DNA from: Atribacteria bacterium SCGC AAA255-N14
GTDB taxonomy: Bacteria > Atribacterota > JS1 > SB-45 > 34-128
NCBI GenBank assembly: GCA_000405345.1
Contig: ASPC01000070.1
Location: 1 to 7,339, forward strand
Reading direction: 5' to 3'
Length of the DNA stretch: 7,339 nt
Positions within the stretch are counted from its first letter, which is position 1, and each line of letters opens with the position of its first letter. Made by a program: the position numbers and the translations under genes. Shown here piece after piece: positions 5,442-7,339 of the stretch. The notes below the pieces were generated by a model. That model saw only the letters and a list, made by a program, of their open reading frames with translations. It searched no databases and had not been told where the DNA came from.

Positions 5442-5498
5442 TTTAGAGCAGATTTTCGTTACTAAGTATAAGAATTTTAAAAAAATGGAGGTAATAAA

Positions 5499-6449
5499 GT
5501 GAAAAAATATTTAAGCATAATATTAATGGTTAGTTTATTAATGTTTTTGTTTTCCGGAATTAGTTTAGCTGTTACTCATATTACTTTTGGAACTGGTAGC
5601 CCCGGAGGAACTTACTACCCTTTAGGTGGAGCAATGGCTGACCTCTGGACTAAATTATTGAAAGCAGAAGAAATTGAAGTAACCGCTGAATCAACCGCAG
5701 CATCAGTAGAAAATTGTAGATTAGCAGGTAGTGGGGAAATCCAAATTGGAATGGCAATGGCTAGTGTTTCCTATAAAGCTTATAAGGGAGAAGTAGATCC
5801 TTTTACGGGAAAACCTGAACCAATATTGGGACTATTTTCCATGTATCCGGCACCCCAACATATTGTAACTTTGGATCCTAATATTAAGTCCATTAGAGAC
5901 TTAAAAGGAAAGAAAGTTTCAGTAGGTGCTCCGGGAAGCGGAAACGAGACTATATCTCGATTGCTTATTGAAACTGCGGGCATGACTTACGATGATATGA
6001 CAGTCAGTTATTATTCTCAACCTGAAGCCGCTCAAGCCTTAAAAGATAGAAATGTGGATGTAGTATTTTGGAATTTCGCTTACCCTAGTTCTGCCGTAAC
6101 TGAAGTTACCGCAGTAAGAGATGTCTATTTTATGTCAGTAGATGATGATATTCTTAAAGAATTAGTTACAAAATATCCTTACTACCAAGAGGGAAAAATA
6201 CCTGCTAATACCTATAAAGGGCAAGATTATGATGTTACGACTGTTCAGGACGGAAATGATGTGGTCGTAAATAAAGATCTTGACGAAAATATTGCATATT
6301 TATTAGTAAAAACACTATTTGAAAATGCTGAAGAAATACATGATGTCCACCCCGTTGCGAAACTATTAATTCCCGAAATTGGTGTAAAGACCGTTGCTCC
6401 TCTGCATCCTGGTGCAGCAAAATACTTCAAGGAGAAGGGATTACTTTAA
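5499..6449 (+). CDS. TAXI-family TRAP transporter solute-binding protein
   Basis: Extracytoplasmic receptor (316 residues) of a TAXI-type tripartite ATP-independent periplasmic transporter, which captures an organic acid or amino acid and hands it to a Na+- or H+-driven permease. A signal peptide is clear: MKK, a hydrophobic core at about 5-21, and likely cleavage after SLA at residue 24. There is no lipobox cysteine. The mature part opens with HITFGTGSPGGTYYPLGG, the TAXI signature, and includes VSVGAPGSGNETISRLL and the AQALKDRNVDVVFW segment typical of the family. The GTG start is supported by GGAGG at 5487-5491, seven bases upstream. The stop overlaps the next ATG by one base (TAATG), so it is translationally coupled to the DUF1850 gene. 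The ligand cannot be read from sequence; glutamate-like compounds are known for some TAXI proteins. Confidence 0.95.
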   Translation: MKKYLSIILMVSLLMFLFSGISLAVTHITFGTGSPGGTYYPLGGAMADLWTKLLKAEEIEVTAESTAASVENCRLAGSGEIQIGMAMASVSYKAYKGEVDPFTGKPEPILGLFSMYPAPQHIVTLDPNIKSIRDLKGKKVSVGAPGSGNETISRLLIETAGMTYDDMTVSYYSQPEAAQALKDRNVDVVFWNFAYPSSAVTEVTAVRDVYFMSVDDDILKELVTKYPYYQEGKIPANTYKGQDYDVTTVQDGNDVVVNKDLDENIAYLLVKTLFENAEEIHDVHPVAKLLIPEIGVKTVAPLHPGAAKYFKEKGLL

Positions 6450-6955
6450 TGTTTAGCAGGATAATCAGGGGGGCCTTTTTGGTTTCCCTGATTATTTTTT
6501 TTATCATAATATTATACTTTATAAATAATAAAGAAAATAATCAAATACAAAATTATTTAGAGATTGTTAACAGGAAAAATGATTCTGTATTAGTTAAAAT
6601 AGAAGTTGTTGTTGGTGATAAATTTTATTTGGAATATGTAAATTCAAAAGATTTAAATCCGGTAATTGATACTTTTGAAATAAGAGAAGATGGAATATTT
6701 TGTCTGCTTACCGAGGAATATCCCTGGTATGGTGTAGGGCAAGAATTCCATGCTTCTAAAGATATAAAATTTACCGATAAATTAGTAATAGTAAACGTAA
6801 ATAGGGAGATGAAAATACTTCCTTTGCGGGTGGCTTTTACCGTAGAACAAAAAATAAAATATAAAGAGAGAGAATTTATTCTATCTTCTTTAACTGATAG
6901 AGGAGACCCTATAGATATAATTATTGTCATTGAAGGGGGCACGAATGACAAATAA
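6449..6955 (+). CDS. DUF1850 domain-containing protein of a TAXI-TRAP operon
   Basis: A 168-residue protein with an N-terminal membrane anchor (about residues 8-26, mostly I, L and F) and a DUF1850-type domain outside the membrane (about 46-150). The recognisable core is GDKFYLEYVNSKDLNPVIDTF (residues 56-76, split here as GDKFYLEYVNS and KDLNPVIDTF), followed by EEYPWYGVGQEF. DUF1850 genes are known to sit between TAXI receptors and fused TRAP permeases, as here; their function is not established, and an accessory role in the transporter is inferred from this recurring context. It starts within the receptor stop codon (TAATG) and its 3' end overlaps the permease by 11 bases. Shine-Dalgarno-like AAGGAG and AAGGG lie in the end of the receptor gene. 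Its first codons contain a strong terminator-like hairpin. Confidence 0.85.
   Translation: MFSRIIRGAFLVSLIIFFIIILYFINNKENNQIQNYLEIVNRKNDSVLVKIEVVVGDKFYLEYVNSKDLNPVIDTFEIREDGIFCLLTEEYPWYGVGQEFHASKDIKFTDKLVIVNVNREMKILPLRVAFTVEQKIKYKEREFILSSLTDRGDPIDIIIVIEGGTNDK
6461..6502 (+). terminator. Intrinsic-terminator structure inside the start of the DUF1850 gene
   Basis: ATAATCAGGG (6461-6470) pairs perfectly with CCCTGATTAT (6486-6495). The stem continues inward through three G-T pairs and two C-G pairs to a TTTTT loop (6476-6480), about 15 pairs in all. An unbroken run of eight T follows at 6495-6502. This is the full layout of a Rho-independent terminator. It starts 11 bases after the receptor stop codon, within codons 5-18 of the DUF1850 gene, and so encodes part of that protein's membrane anchor. 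Confidence 0.8.
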
Positions 6956-7339
6956 AGAAAAAAACAACGAAATTGTAGAAAAAGTTGATGAAAAAATACT
7001 AAAAGAAATCGAAGAAATTGAAACCAAAAATAAAAGAGATTTAACCGGCCTATGGTCTATTCCCATCATAATTGCCTCTATCGGATTATTTGTTTTTCAT
7101 ATGTATACCGGATGGTTTGGGGCTTATTTTAGTTTAATTCAACGTTCTATCCATTTTATGTTTATCTTAACTTTAACCTTTAGCCTTTTTGCCCATAATA
7201 AAAAAAGTCCCAGAGATAAAATACAATTTTACGATTTGATATTTATTGGCATATCCATAATTTTATGTTATTACATATTGACTAATTATAAAGAGTTAGT
7301 CTGGCGAGCAGGTGCTGCAAATCCCATGGATGTTTTTTT
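6945..7339 (+). CDS. TRAP transporter fused permease (DctQ-DctM type, TAXI), N-terminal part
   Basis: The first 131 codons of the integral membrane component of the TAXI transporter; the frame stays open to the right edge. The start is ATG 6945 with GGGGG at 6935-6939, five bases upstream, inside the end of the DUF1850 gene (11-base overlap), indicating coupled translation. The product begins with a strongly charged, probably coiled cytoplasmic segment of about 34 residues rich in K and E. Hydrophobic helices follow at about 36-54, 67-83 and 97-113. LIQRSIHFMFILTLTFSLF followed by a KKSPRDKIQFYD loop and YYILTNYKELVWRAG matches the opening of fused 4TM/12TM TRAP permeases. The DctM-like transport half lies beyond the window. 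It would move substrate delivered by the TAXI receptor using an ion gradient. Confidence 0.9.
   Translation, partial: MTNKEKNNEIVEKVDEKILKEIEEIETKNKRDLTGLWSIPIIIASIGLFVFHMYTGWFGAYFSLIQRSIHFMFILTLTFSLFAHNKKSPRDKIQFYDLIFIGISIILCYYILTNYKELVWRAGAANPMDVF

Noticed and set aside
5780..5983. Minus-strand open frame inside the TAXI receptor gene
   Set aside because: It is antisense to well-conserved TAXI motifs and is a shadow frame.
6625..6951. Minus-strand open frame of 108 codons opposite the DUF1850 gene
   Set aside because: The plus-strand frame has a recognisable domain, ribosome site and coupled overlaps; the antisense frame has none.

Overview
The window is a strongly AT-rich bacterial segment in which every supported gene reads on the + strand. 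Arginine is mostly AGA/AGG, isoleucine is often ATA, Shine-Dalgarno sites are purine-rich and clear, and TTG and GTG starts are used. The gene content (large KamA-like radical SAM enzyme, TAXI-type TRAP transporter, stand-alone cyclodeaminase-family protein) suits an anaerobic amino-acid- or organic-acid-using bacterium. The sequence does not fix the phylum; an uncultured anaerobic lineage such as Atribacterota is only a guess.

Layout. 1-662: 3' part of prfB (release factor 2), cut by the left edge. 749-1141: small two-helix membrane protein with a possible PH-like soluble part. 1142-1469: gene-free, with degenerate 7-base tandem repeats and a likely promoter. 1470-2096: FTCD_C/FchA-family protein. 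2097-2573: gene-free, with a perfect 50-bp palindrome (probable terminator), a candidate promoter, two hairpin-type repeat units and another 7-base array. 2574-3446: RpiR/MurR-type regulator. 3536-5365: 609-residue KamA-family radical SAM protein. 5499-6449: TAXI TRAP substrate-binding protein. 6449-6955: DUF1850 protein. 6945-7339: 5' part of the fused TRAP permease, cut by the right edge.

How the genes work together. The last three genes form one TAXI-TRAP uptake unit: secreted binding protein, membrane-anchored DUF1850 protein and fused permease, with overlapping ends. A strong intrinsic-terminator structure lies inside the first codons of the DUF1850 gene, just after the binding-protein stop. 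This would let the binding protein be made in excess of the membrane parts. Upstream, the regulator and the aminomutase-like enzyme could form a uptake-and-conversion module with the transporter, but this rests on order and strand alone.

The most interesting points are the terminator inside a coding sequence, the 7-base periodicity shared by unrelated intergenic repeats, and the KamA-like enzyme. The enzyme keeps the radical SAM cysteines and the likely PLP lysine, but carries a lysine where lysine 2,3-aminomutase has a substrate-binding aspartate.
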